Assembly: GCA_021234155.1 (NCBI GenBank)
Contig: JAJEKV010000005.1
Location: forward strand, 11,637,234 to 11,701,233
Direction: 5' to 3'
Source of the DNA: Isoetes taiwanensis
Lineage: Eukaryota; Streptophyta; Lycopodiopsida; Isoetales; Isoetaceae
DNA: 64,000 nt
Shown: piece after piece, positions 10,066-21,089 of the stretch
Layout: each line of letters opens with the position of its first letter
Position numbering within the stretch: position 1 is the first letter of the stretch
Program-made: the position numbers and the translations under genes
The notes under the pieces: generated by a model
Database searches by the model: none
What the model was told of the DNA's origin: nothing
Seen by the model: only the letters and a program-made list of their open reading frames with translations

Positions 10066-12540
10066 TGTTGCCCATTTTTGGCAACATGGACCAGCATCTA
10101 TGCATCAAAACCTTTGTTTCATTTATATTTCCTTTAAGGAAAAGTTCCAGGCTATTGTGATCCCATTAGAGTTTGGAAGACATTTGACCAAGATTGGAAG
10201 GCATTGGGGATCCCCTATTATGGCCTAGTCTTTTCCTTGAGGTAAAACACCTTTCTAGACATATTCCCATTTGTTTAACATTTTCCCTTTGATTTGAAGA
10301 CCAGGCAAAGGCTATAGCAAGTTTATCAAGGAGCCACAAGGCATTTTACCAAAGCTCAACCTTATGAAGCTTGCTTGAGTTGCATTAGTGGTTTGAAGTC
10401 ACACACATGAGGATGCCATTTTGGAAGTGAAGTTTGCTCTTGTTCTAGCCCTGAAGATTGGAAGACCCTTATAGAAGTTTGGAAGACCTTAGGCTTTGAG
10501 CAAACTTATTTTCACTATGAGGTATGATTTGAGCTTTAGAAACAATTTGAGATGAGATCAAGTGCTACAGAGGTACCCATCTCTTCTTCATTCTATTCAT
10601 CTTATATCCACCTTTTTATATCCCAAGAGCCTTCAAAAACTTTTCTTTCACCATTTTTTCCACTTTTGAGACCTTTTCTCATCGTTCCACTACCCATTTT
10701 TTATTGGTTCCACCTTCATTTGAGAATTACCCCCTAATGATCTTGAAAAACTTCAAAGGCAAGAAAACTCTATTTTCATCCTCATTTCATCTTCCTAAAC
10801 CCTATTATAGCCTATTTACACCTTTTCCCCATCTTTTTCCCATGATTTTTTCACTATCCCTATGATGCAGTATTCATTGACCATGGGTCAAAAGGGACAA
10901 AAATTCAAATGTTTCAGTTTGACTTAAAATCTCCCTAGATGGAAAGCTTGGCAAAAAAGAGCTAATTTGGTCTTTTAAAATTCGAAAAAAACCCTTGGGA
11001 AGGCCTTCAAATTTGGATTCTTGGGATGCGTGCCATAAAAATAAAAAACCTATTCTAGCCTATCTACCCTATCTATTTCTACATCGTTCCAGGTCACCCC
11101 CCCATTTTCATTCTCATTTCCACGTGGCAGCAGGGCGTGGGGGCCAGACACGGGCTGGTTGTCCCCTCTGCGTGGCACGCAAAGTTAATAGCTGAGTCAA
11201 CATTATTCCTTATATACGGGGAGCCTCCGAATCTTTTCTACCGTGGATATATCACGCTTGAAATTTTTTTCGACGAACACTAGAAAATAAGGGAAGTCGC
11301 TAAATCCGGCCAATTCGTGCCTAAATCTGATTGAAGCCCGCCAATTTTCACCCGAAACTACCTCCTAAACCTTTTCCGAGACCTTGGGGATCCTCTGTGG
11401 CACTTGATTCGATAGAAATTGCTCAAATTTGGCCTTAAATCACTCGGCCGAGCTAGTTTTTGGGAAGAACAATTCTTAAGCCAAGAATACAGATCAAATC
11501 AGTACGTCCCCTCAGAGATAGACCTCTGTGATCTTGGCGCATTCGATATTTTGATATTATCTTGCTCTGCTCTGTTCAAATTGTGTTCTGTTCTGCTCGG
11601 AATTGAAGATCTACCATGGCGCGACTTGTTTGACATCAAAACGCTTCAACTGCAACTTAAATAATTTCTTCATTTTGCTTCATTGGTAGTCTGAGGCTTT
11701 CTAGGAGCTCAGATTGCTCTGGAATCTGCTCTCAAGCATCATTATTTGGGTAATACCTTTTAATACTATTGGACTTTTCTGTATTATCTTGCTATAATAT
11801 ACATTCTTTGCCTGGAAAATTATTGTCATCATTATTCATTTATCTTGTAAAATCTTGCATTGTTTGAGTTAAAAAACCAAAATACAAAGCCAAAATATTT
11901 ACTTCAAGTTATATCCCATTTAAATAGTTATATTTCTTCATAACTGTTACAGATTTTGCCTTTTTCTTGAGGCTTTGGCTATTTACAGAAAAACTAAAAC
12001 ATCTTTTTGCTATTTAAACCTTATGCACGTGATCTAGAGGCCATTCTGAAGTTGTCTGCACAAATCCCAACCAAAGATTCCTTATCAAACTCCATCTGCA
12101 AATTTTGGCTCTCTGTTTTGGCATTGGCCAACTTTTTGACCCGACTTTGACCTCGGTTTTCTTGACCTTCCTTCATCCAAATCAAGCCAAATTTTCACCA
12201 AGAGTTTCCTCTGCTTGTCGACCATCTATACCACCAACCAGATCTCGAAAATCTCAAAAGGTGTGTCTACTAGGTCAGTTTTTGCTCTGACAGTTTTTTC
12301 AGTTTCAGGGACTCTAGTGATTTTGAAAAAACCAGCATTCCAAAATGACTTTTCTCGCTTCATATGTTAAGGATTGATCACCCTAAGTGATCTGGAGGTC
12401 CTAACCATTTTGTTGAGTTTCCTTGAGGTTAGACTAAAATTCCAGGTTTTAGGCTAACACCATAGTTCTGGACATATATCTTATCCTAGCCATGAAAATA
12501 TGGTTCAAAAATTGTAACAAACATCCTGAAATTAATTGCA
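10066..12540 (+). repeat. Candidate 3' LTR of the Gypsy element
   Basis: It starts at TG with the inverted pair TGTTGCC (10,066-10,072) and GGCAACA (10,080-10,086), directly after a short purine run. It contains a TATA-type promoter around 11,211 and no coding sequence. The length (about 2.4 kb) suits long plant LTRs. The second LTR is outside the window, so neither end can be confirmed. The right end is only bracketed between about 12,300 and 12,585. Confidence 0.45.
11121..11216 (+). promoter_or_regulatory. Candidate LTR promoter: G-box, TGAGTCA element, TATA box
   Basis: CACGTG flanked as CCACGTGGCAG (core 11,121-11,126) is a plant G-box. TGAGTCA (11,193-11,199) is a bZIP/GCN4-type site. 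TATATA (11,211-11,216) follows 12 bases later. The spacing is what a plant RNA polymerase II promoter would show, with transcription starting about 30 bases downstream. The functions of these elements are known from plant promoters generally; use here is inferred. Confidence 0.45.
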
Positions 12541-13009
12541 GACTATGCTTTGCTTGGCTTATTAGAGTTGAAAGAATGTCATATGTCATAATTCAAGTCT
12601 GACATAATATATAATAGTGACATATATGACATATTCATATGTCATATATAACACATGTCTCAAATGTCATAAGTCAGACCTAACGACACCACTACTAATA
12701 ATAATATATGTAGTTTTGTAATGACATATATGACATATATACGTCTCAGATATGTCATAAGTATATGTCATATAATGACAATGACAGATATAACATATGC
12801 ATATTTGATATTAGAAACGACAATGATGGGCATAAGCGGAGAACCTGTAAATGGATATATCGTAGTAATGAAGAAAAGAGCACTAAGGATGCAAGAAACT
12901 CCATTGTTAAAGAATTCAGCATCCTATCTAATCTTCGCCATTCCCCGTTTTTCTTTTTCTTTTTTTGTCTTTCAATTTTCCCCTTTCTCTTTTTCCCATT
13001 TTCCCCACA

Positions 13010-14580
13010 CTATCCGGCCAATTACCGGACGATCATGGTCAGTTCAGTATTTTCCAAACTGTTGGATGGCATTCTCGAGCAGTAGTTGACCCGCTGGGCA
13101 GAGGCAGCAGATGTGCGAGCCCTCACACAAGCAGGCTTTAGACCCCGCCACTCAACGATTGACTATATCTTTACATCAAGCGGCATCGATTGAAGACAAA
13201 GTAGGAACCATCGGCCGAGGACTTGTATTGCTTGCTTTGTGGACTTCGCGAAGGCTTTTCGATCTGGTCCCCTGAAAAGCTATGGGCTGGATCTGCGTCA
13301 ATCACCGCCGCCGCCGTCGCGAATGCCATATACTGGTTGTATGAGAGTTGTTTTGGCGGGATGCGGTGGCGACGCCAAGCATTCACCAGTAGTATCGGGG
13401 TCCAGCCGGGTTGCCCCTCTCACCAACACTTTTGGCCTCTACATTGATCGGTTAGAGCCCCGGCTTCTCGAGCATGGGGGATGGTATCGACTTTTGCACC
13501 GGGTCATCCGCCACTCATCTATCGCGGGCGATGTTGACCTTCCGCCCACACCCCGAAGCTATGCGGTCTCATCCGGATGCCCTAGACACATTCGTGTCGG
13601 GCTACAAACATCGCGGCGTGAATCCGCCAAGACCGGTGGTTCTCATATCCTCTTCACACCACCCCACGATCCTCGCACTCACACATACGGGGATACTGTG
13701 GAGGTCACGCCCACCTACAGTACCTAGGGGTGGAGTTCCCCTCCTCGCTGTTGGGAGGCGCGCCTATCCGCTAAGGTGATAGCAGCCGAAAGCTTTATGC
13801 CATGCGAACAACAATCACGCGAGCTCTATGATTGGGGCCATCGGTCACATCCGTCTCGGGCACCGACGAGCCCGTCCTTCATGCGGGTCGAGGTTTGGGG
13901 CCCGGTGGATCTCTTTTTACGACTGGAATGACTTGGAGCGCGAAGGCATTTTTGGCATGGGCACTTGGGGTGAAACCTTCAAATTTCTATCGGTTCTGGC
14001 TGCCCGGAAAACGGATTCTTGCCGCTTCGGCAGCCCCTGATAGACACATCGCCTATTTTGTAAAGTGGTTACTATGGGTGATGCTCGGCTCCTTTTGGCT
14101 TACTGTTGTGGCAATGGGCGGCTCGTGGGGCTGTTGGAGAGGTAAGAGAGATCGCTGGTTCGCCAGATGGAACGCGGCAGAGCACAGGTGCGTCTGCAGG
14201 TGGACCTGAGGCCGATCGTGACGGCCTAGGGGAGTACGGGCGCTTGCTTTCTTGGCAAGCTCACGGGACCCCGGCTCTAAGCGGTCAAAGCGGCCCATTA
14301 CAAAAGAGCACATCAACCCGTGTTAGCCGGGGTCCGGCGACTCTACACGCATTCCCAGCTCCCCACGAAAAGCGGACTCATTGCCTCCATTCGCCGTGCC
14401 CACCATCTTCACATCGAGGCGGGCGGTGGGATTGGGGAGCCCGCCGGACAAAGCTCGATTGAGTCTTGTCAAGCGGGTGCCATTGAGGATGAGTCTCACA
14501 CTTTCGAGTTGCCCAAATTTAGTCCCGATCCGGGGCGGATCACGGCTCCTTAATGCGGCGGACTTGCCCTACATTTGATG
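13010..14580 (+). pseudogene. LINE B ORF2 remnant: RT palm to C-terminal zinc motif, many frameshifts
   Basis: Recognisable pieces in different frames are: YRTIMVSSVFSKLLDGILEQ (to 13,085, then an in-frame TAG and LTRWAEAADVRA); TQAGFRPRHST; CFVDFAKAF (about 13,230-13,255, first catalytic motif); LYIDRLEPRLLEHGG (about 13,438-13,480); and an altered second catalytic motif, AGDVDL in place of ADDVDL (about 13,518-13,545). The C-terminal zinc-like motif EDESHTFELP lies near 14,480-14,515. The order matches LINE A ORF2, but base composition and codon use are more GC-rich, so it belongs to a different family. It cannot encode a working protein. Confidence 0.8.
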
Positions 14581-14841
14581 ATGAACGGCGTCGATCGTGC
14601 CGGGGATTCGTACATTCGGAGGTATTGGACTGCAGGCTCACCTTTGCCCCCGCTTTGGGCGCGTTGATTAGGCACTTCTGGTCACGGTGCATGAGTGTAT
14701 ATATTTGTGTGTTTTTGCATTTTATATATTAGCACAGTTTGTCAGCAGACTGATTGCTGCCACAATTTTTCCCTCGAAAACCCTTCGGGGTGGGGGTTTT
14801 TTAATCCGGGTAGTAATCCGCTTGCTGCGCTTTTGTATTGG

Positions 14842-14870
14842 GTCCCATAGACCGATTGGTCTCCGTGGAC
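14842..14870 (+). other. LINE B 3'-terminal RNA hairpin
   Basis: Outer stem GTCC/GGAC, inner stem AGACC/GGTCT, loop GATT. A short spacer CAT lies on the 5' side, as in LINE A, and CCGT lies on the 3' side. GATAAAAATACC and a TTCC microsatellite (about 14,880-14,901) follow. It is the same two-stem architecture as at 690-718. Confidence 0.6.
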
Positions 14871-14901
14871 GATAAAAATACCTTCCTTCCTTCCTTCCTT
14901 C

Positions 14902-15304
14902 TTTTATTTTTCGTTTTTCCCTTCACTTTTTTTCTCTTTCCCCCCTTTCTTCTTCCATTTTTACCTTTTTCCTCTCTCTCCCCTCCCCTTTTTCTGTTTG
15001 TCGGAGTAACACCCCCTCCCCTCGCCGTTACCCATCATTTTCTTCTTCGTGTGTGTGGGGGTTCTAATCAGGAATTCGAAACTTCTTGTCTGGTGGCCAT
15101 AACGGGCGACGGTAACTTAAATGATCCCAAAATTCTCCAACTCCGGTCCAGTCTGGTTGTTCCTTTATGTGACCCTCCGGTCTGAATGTGACCCAAGTCC
15201 GGTCTGGTTTCTACTTTATGTCACCCAACTCCGGTCTGGTTGCTTCTTTATAACAACATTGGAAACCCAGTTTTTTCTCCACTTTTTTTCCAACGCTTGT
15301 TACA
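14902..15304 (+). promoter_or_regulatory. Pyrimidine tract and leader upstream of gene copy 1
   Basis: A CT-rich tract (to about 15,000) is followed by CTTCGTGTGTGTGG and then a leader with imperfect repeats of TCCGGTCTGG and TTTATGTGACC (about 15,140-15,255). It leads to the ATG at 15,305. CT-rich promoters and leaders are common in fungi and also occur in plants. There is no canonical TATA box; TTTATAAC at about 15,248 is a weak candidate. Frames through this region are low complexity and not credible proteins. The same layout precedes every gene copy. Confidence 0.4.
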
Positions 15305-15969
15305 ATGTCAAGCCCAAGCCAAAGAACCCAGAAGTATGTTATTTTCCTTTGCCTTTATTTTGTCAAAACTCTTACTCTATTCTATTTGCCCTGTGATTCA
15401 GCCAGAAGAACAAGATCAGCAACATGAGAAGCTTGGTGGTGAAGCTACTTCTTTAATGTTAGAATCTTTTTTTTCTTCTCTTTTTTTCTCTTTTTTCTGT
15501 TAACATGCTATTAACTTCCTCTGATTCTGATGTGAACAGCCCCAGGTCCATGTGACTGTGGTTATTTTCGACGCATTAGACATCGAAGATCATTGGGCTA
15601 TTTGGTTGTATGCTCCAATTGATAATACCTCTGTCATCCTTCAAGTAGCGAAAGGTATCCTTGAAGTAGCAGAAGGTAGAGTTAAAAGGGGGTATTACGT
15701 TGACGATCCCCTCTATAAATCACCGCTGCGATCAACACGGCTCAAGGATAGAATCCTTTGTGGGCACATTAACTTCGAGGACTGCGAGAACACGATCCAA
15801 ATGATACAAAAAACCCCAGTTGACAACGAAAGTTCGAGGTGGAACTGCCAATATTGGGTCATGGAAGCCCGTTATTAATAGGGAGGGACTTCTACAGGCT
15901 GAAGCAGGAGATGTGTTTGAGGATCTGCGGGGGAGAGTCCAAAACTGGCAGAACTGCCACCACTACTAA
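15305..15969 (+). pseudogene. Gene copy 1: permuted papain-like (LRAT/NlpC-like) small protein, best-preserved copy
   Basis: The inferred model has three exons. Exon 1 starts at ATG 15,305 and encodes MSSP... Intron 1 is 15,334-15,401 (68 bases, GTATGT...ATTCAG). Exon 2 starts at 15,402 and encodes PEEQDQQHEKLGGEA. Intron 2 ends with AACAG at 15,539. Exon 3 runs from 15,540 to 15,969. Exon 3 reads HVTVVIFDALDIEDHWAIWL, with His at 15,591-15,593, and near its end SRWNCQYWVMEA, with Cys at 15,846-15,848. His before an Asn-Cys motif fits a permuted papain-like fold, and a catalytic pair is inferred. Defects: one C missing in exon 1 relative to later copies; the intron 2 5' splice site is deleted; and one extra C after WVMEA causes a stop at 15,878, while the +1 frame continues VINREGLL to TAA at 15,967. 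Similar small proteins are known to me from fungi. Confidence 0.6.
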
Positions 15970-16254
15970 ATTGCTTTGCTGTTTTCGAGGGTTTATTGCT
16001 TACTTCTGATTTAGGGTTTTTTCCCAATATGGGTTTTTCGATAATGTATGTTCTTTTTTCTATGGTAGAGAAAATATGGGTTTTTCCAAATGCTTAATTA
16101 TGATGTGGGTTCCTTTTTATATAGTAAATTTCTTCTCTGGATGCTTAATTCTGCTGTGGGTTCTTTTCTGGGCATGACTGCCAGACTTAATAGTTTATAA
16201 ATCAGATCTTAAATGTTTATCCTCACCTGAATCTAGTAGTTTTGTAATGACATA

Positions 16255-16285
16255 TATGACATATATACGTCTCACATATGTCATA
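16255..16285. repeat. AT-rich hairpin of the macrosatellite unit
   Basis: TATGACATAT (16,255-16,264) and its exact reverse complement ATATGTCATA (16,276-16,285) flank an 11-base loop. It lies in a segment rich in TGACATA/TATGTCA and recurs in most units (near 12,735, 17,905, 19,515, 23,500, 28,700, 31,785, 33,330, 35,870, 37,400). Role unknown: it could be a terminator or 3'-end structure of the upstream copy, or a remnant of a small inverted-repeat element. Confidence 0.5.
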
Positions 16286-16943
16286 AGTATATGTCCCATA
16301 ATGATGACAGATATAACATATGCATATTTGATATTAGAAATGACAATGATGGGCATAAGTTGAGAACCTGTAAATTGATACATATATCGTAGTAATGAAG
16401 AAAAGAACACTAAGAATGCAAAGGTACTCCATTGTTAAAGAATTCAGCATCCTATCTAATCTTTGCCATTCCTCGTTTTCCTTTTTCTTTTTTTGCCTTT
16501 AAATTTTCCCCTTTCTCTTTTTCCCATTTTCCCCTTCTTTTATTTTTCGTTTTTCCCTTCACTTTTTTTCTCTTTCCCCCCTTTCTTCTTCCATTTTTAC
16601 CTTTTTCCTCTCTCTCCCCTCCCCTTTTTTCGTTTTGTCTCCGAGTAACACCCTCCCTCGCCAAGCTACTCCATCATTTTCTTCTTCGTGTGTGTGGGGT
16701 TCTAATCAGAATTCAAACTTCTTGTCCGTGGCCATAATCGGGCGACTTCCGAAATTTAAATGATCCCAAAATTCTCCAACTCCGGTCCAGTCTGGTTGTT
16801 CCTTTATGTGACCCTCCGGTCTGAATGTGACCCAAGTTCGGTCTGGTTTCTACTTTATGTGACCCAACTCCGGTCTGGTTGCTTCTTTATAACAACATTG
16901 GAAACCCAGTTTTTTCTCCACTTTTTTTCCAACGCTTGTTACA

Positions 16944-17619
16944 ATGTCAAGCCCAAAGAACCCAGAAGTATGTTATTTTCCTTTGCCTTTATTTTGTCAA
17001 AACTCTTACTCTATTCTATTTGCCCTGTGATTCAGCCAGAAGAACAAGATCAACAACATGAGAAGCTTGGTGGTGAAGCTAACGTAAGCTTCAAAGGCTT
17101 CTTTAATGTTAGAATCTTTTTTTTCTTCTCCTTTTTTCTCTTTTTTCTGTTAACATGCTATTAACTTCCTCTGATTCTGATGTGAACAAAATCCGTGTCC
17201 ATGTGATCGCGGGTTATTTTCGACGCATTAGACATCGAAGATCATTGGGCTATTTGGTTGTATGCTCCAATTGATAATACCTATGTCATCCTTCAAGTAG
17301 CGAAAGGTATCCTTGAAGTAGCAGAAGGTAGAGTTAAAAGGGGGTATTACGTTGACGATCCCCTCTATAAATCACCGCTGCGATCAACACGGCTCAAGGA
17401 TAGAATCCTTTGTGGGCACATTAACTTCGAGGACTGCGAGAACACGATCCAAATGATACAAAAAACTCCAGTTGACAACGAAAGTTCGAGGTGGAACTGC
17501 CAATATTGGGTCATGGAAGCCCGTTATTAATAGGGAGGGACTTCTACAGGCTGAAGCAGGAGATGTGTTTGAGGATCTGCGGGGGAGAGTCCAAACCGGC
17601 GTAACTCCACCACTACTAA
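16944..17619 (+). pseudogene. Gene copy 2 of the papain-like family
   Basis: ATG at 16,944. Intron 1 is 16,968-17,035 (68 bases, same sequence as copy 1). Exon 2 is 17,036-17,083, exactly 16 codons. The intron 2 donor GTAAGC is intact at 17,084, which supports the three-exon model. The acceptor is altered (AACAAAATCC in place of AACAGCCC), a base is inserted just before the IFDALD segment, and exon 1 is 5 bases shorter than in copy 1. His is at 17,243-17,245 and Cys at 17,498-17,500, both kept. From ALDIEDHW to WVMEA the protein is nearly identical to copy 1. A stop after WVMEARY and a +1 continuation occur as in copy 1. Confidence 0.6.
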
Positions 17620-18566
17620 ATTGCTTTGTTGCTTTTGAGGGTTTATTGCTTACTGATTTAGGGTTTTTCCCAATATGGGTTTTTCGATAATGTATGTTCT
17701 TTTTCTATGGTAGAGAAAAATATGGGTTTTTCCAAATGCTTATTATGATGTGGGTTCCTTTTTATATAGTAAATTTCTTCTCCTCGATGCTTAATTTCGT
17801 TGGGTTCTTTTCTCGGCATGACCGCTGGACTTAATAGTTTATAAATCGATCTTAAATGTTTATCCTCACCAATCTAGTAGTTTTGTAATGACATATATGA
17901 CATATATATACGCCTCACATATGTCATAAGTATATGTCCCATAATGATGACGATATAACATATGCATATTTGATATTAGAAATGACAATGATGGGCATAA
18001 GTTGAGAACCCAGAAATTGATACATATATCGTAGTAATGAAGAAAAGAACACTAAGAATGCAAAGGTACTCCATTGTTAAAGAATTCAAAGATCCCATCT
18101 AATCTTTGCCATTCCTCGCTTTTCCTTTTTCTTTTTTTGCCTTTAAATTTTCCCCTTTCTTTTTCCCATTTTCCCTTCTTTTTATTTTTCGCTTTTCCCT
18201 TCACTTTTTTCTCTTTCCCCTTTCTTCTTCCATTTTTACCTTTTTCCTCTCCCTCCCCCTTTTCCTCGTTTTGTCTGAGTAACACCCCCCTCCCAGTTAC
18301 CCATCATTTTCTTCTTCGTGTGTGTGGGGTTCTAATCGTGAATTCAAACTTCTTGTCCGTGGCCATAACGGCGACGGTAACTTAAATGATCCCAAAATTC
18401 TCCAACTCCGGCCCAAATCACGTTGTTCCTTTATGTGACCCTCCTGGGCTCAATGTGACCCAAGTCCGGTCTGTTTCTACTTTATGTCACCCAACTCCGG
18501 CACTGTTGTTTTTTATAACAACATTGAAACCCAGCTTTTTCCACTTTTTTTCCAACGCTTGTTACA

Positions 18567-19226
18567 ATGTCAAGCCCAAGCCAAAGAACCCAGAAGTATG
18601 TTATTTTCCTTTGCCTTTATTTTGTCAAAACTCTTACTCTATTCTATTTGCCCTGTGATTCAGCCAGAAGAACAAGATCAGCAACATGAGAAGCTTGGTG
18701 GTGAAGCTACTTCTTTAATGTTAGAATCTTTTTTTTCTTCTCTTTTTTTCTCTTTTTTCTGTTAACATGCTATTAACTTCCTCTCGATTCTCGATGTGAA
18801 TGGCCCGTGTCCATGTGGATCGTGGTTATTTTCGACGCATTAGACATCGAAGATCATTGGGCTATTTGGTTGTATGCTCCAATTGATAATACCTCTGTCA
18901 TCCTTCAAGTAGCGAAAGGTATCCTTGAAGTAGCAGAAGGTAGAGTTAAAACGGGGTATTACGTTGACGATCCCCTCTATAAATCACCGCTGCGATCAAC
19001 ACGGCTCAAGGATAGAATCCTTTGTGGGCACATTAACTTCGAGGACTGCGAGAACACGATCCAAATGATACAAAAAACCCCAGTTGACAAAAGTTCGAGG
19101 TGGAACTGCCAATATTGGGTCATGGAAGCCCGTTATTAATAGGGAGGGAGTTCTACAGTCGGGCAGAGATGTGTTTGAGGATCTCATGGGAGAGTCCAAA
19201 ATCGCGCGAATCGCCACCACTACTAA
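18567..19226 (+). pseudogene. Gene copy 3 of the papain-like family
   Basis: ATG at 18,567; intron 1 is 18,596-18,663. The intron 2 donor is removed by the same deletion as in copy 1 (GCTACTTCTTTAATG). The acceptor region reads GAATGGCCCG instead of GAACAGCCC. Exon 3 has an extra base near GTGGATCGTGG, but the core from IFDALD to WVMEA is open, with His at 18,855-18,857 and Cys at 19,107-19,109. CTG sites have begun to change relative to copy 1 (CTGATTCTGATG has become CTCGATTCTCGATG). Confidence 0.58.
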
Positions 19227-20179
19227 ATTGCTTTGCTGTTTTCGAGGGTTTATTGCTTACTTCTGATTTAGGGTTTTTTCCCAATATGGGTTTTTCGATA
19301 ATGTATGTTCTTTTTTCTATGGTAAAGAAAATATGGGTTTTTCCAAATGCTTAATTCTGATGTGGGTTTCTTTTTATATAGTAAATTTCTTCTCCGATGC
19401 TTAATTTCGTGTGGTTCTTTTCTCGGCATGACCGCCAACTTAATAGTTTATAAATCGATCTTAAATGTTTATCCTCACCAATCTAGTAGTTTTGTAATGA
19501 CATATATGACATATATATCGCCTCACATATGTCATAAGTATATGTCCCATAATGATGATATATAACATATGCATATTTGATATTAGAAATGACAATGATG
19601 GGCATAAGTTGAGAACCCGTGAATTGATACATATATCGTAGTAATGAAGAAAAGAACACTAAGAATGCAAAGGTACTCCATTGTTAAAGAATTCAAAGAT
19701 CCTATCTAATCTTTGCCATTCCTCGCTTTTCCTTTTTTCTTTTTTTGCCTTTAAATTTTCCCCTTTCTTTTTCCCATTTTCCCCTTTTTTTTTTTCGTTT
19801 TTCCCTTCACTTTTTTTTTTTCTCTTTCCCCCTTTCTTCTTCCATTTTTACCTTTTTCCTCTCCCCCCCCTTTTTTTCGTTTTTGTTGAGTAACACCCCC
19901 CTCGACGCTACCCATCATTTTCTTCTTCGTGTGTGGGGGTTCTAATCAGAATTAAACTTTTGTCCGGTGGCCATAACGGGCGACGGTAGAATTTAAATGA
20001 TCCCAAAATTCTCCAACTCCGGCCCAAATGGTTGTTCCTTTATGTGACCTCCCTGGCCTCGAATGTGACCTAAGTCCCACCTGTTTCTACTTTATGTCAC
20101 CTAACTCCGGCCTCTGTTGTTTTTTATAACAACATTGAAACCCGCTTTTTCTCCACTTTTTTTTCCAACGCTTGTTACA

Positions 20180-20850
20180 ATGTCAAGCCCAAGCCAAAGA
20201 ACCCGTATATATTTATTTTCCTTTGCCTTTTTTGTTATTTTCCTTTGCCTTTATTTTGTCAAAACTCTTACTCTATTCTATTTGCCCCATGATTCAAAAT
20301 TTTTAAGAACAAGATCGAAGAACATGAGAAGCTTGGTGGTGAAGCTACTTTAATGTTAGAATCTTTTTTTTTTCTTTTTTTTTCTTTTTTTCGTTAACAT
20401 GCTATTAACTTCCTCTCGATTCTCGATGTGAAATGTTCCGTGTCCATGTGGATCATGGTTATTTTCGACGATTAGACATCAAGATCATTGGGCTATTTGG
20501 TTGTATGCTCCAATTGATAATACCTCCTCATCCTTCAAGTAGCTTAAAGGTATCCTTGAAGTAGCGGAAGGTAGAGTTAAAAATGGGGTATTACGCTGAC
20601 GATCCCTCTATAAATCACCACAAGGATCAACACTACCAAGGATAGAATCCTTTGTGGGCACATTAACTTCGAGGACCGCGAGAACACGATCCAAATGATA
20701 CAAAAAAAATCCCAGCTTGACAAAAGTTTAGGTGGAACCGGTAATTTGAGATCCCATTAATGTTCTACATTAAGGATGCTTGTGTGTTTGAGGATCACAT
20801 CTGAGAGTTTTTAAACCGGCCGCCACCATAAATTGAAGAGCTTGTTTTGA
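20180..20850 (+). pseudogene. Gene copy 4, frameshifted and missing the Cys motif
   Basis: ATG at 20,180. The intron 1 donor is damaged (CCCGTATATATTT) and a piece of intron 1 is duplicated. The exon 3 core is frameshifted around GACGATTAGACATCAAG. His is kept (20,486-20,488), but the WNCQ motif has become TGGAACCGG, so the Cys is gone. The 3' part is blended with unrelated sequence. Clearly nonfunctional as written. Confidence 0.55.
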
Positions 20851-21089
20851 GGGTTTTTTATTTACAAGATATGTGGTTTTTTCCAATATGGGTTTTTCGC
20901 ATAATGTATGTTCTTTTTCTATGGTAGAGAAAATATTTTTTCTAAAACTTTTTATGAAAAACTTCCTTTTTAACACTATTTGTGGCAATGGATTCATCTC
21001 CTCAAGATCTTTCTAATGACACCCCATTGTTATATCTTTTAGGATATAAATATATAAGAAAAGTTTAGCCTCAAAAATCTTATTTTTGT

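Larger units (their letters stand above)
1..12540 (+). mobile_element. Ty3/Gypsy LTR retrotransposon (Tat/Athila-like), 5' end outside window
   Basis: A plus-strand element reads gag (1-659), an inserted LINE, then protease, archaeal-type RNase H, reverse transcriptase, degenerate RNase H and integrase (5,282-9,475), a 3' noncoding stretch and a candidate 3' LTR. Integrase after RT places it in Ty3/Gypsy. The protease motif LLDGGSS and an extra RNase H are typical of the plant Tat/Athila branch. The 5' LTR and start of gag are missing, so LTR identity cannot be used to test the ends. The right end is approximate, set by where the macrosatellite begins (about 12,585). The coding part has only two point nonsense codons (TGA at 204, TAG at 8,006) plus the LINE insertion, so it is a fairly young copy. 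Confidence 0.85.
13008..14900 (+). mobile_element. LINE B, 5'-truncated non-LTR retrotransposon inside macrosatellite unit 1
   Basis: The pyrimidine tract of the first unit stops at about 13,007 and resumes at about 14,900. Between them lies a GC-richer segment with LINE RT and C-terminal motifs on the plus strand, ending in a 3' hairpin and TTCC repeats. It lacks endonuclease and ORF1, so it is 5' truncated within the RT domain. No clean target duplication is visible because both junctions lie in CT-rich simple sequence. Confidence 0.8.

Noticed and set aside
14838-15396. Open frames through the CT-rich tract and leader of the macrosatellite (also near 16,432, 18,074, 19,681, 27,300, 33,398, 36,047)
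   Set aside because: Phe/Pro/Ser/Leu low-complexity translations of a pyrimidine tract. They are not conserved in frame between units.
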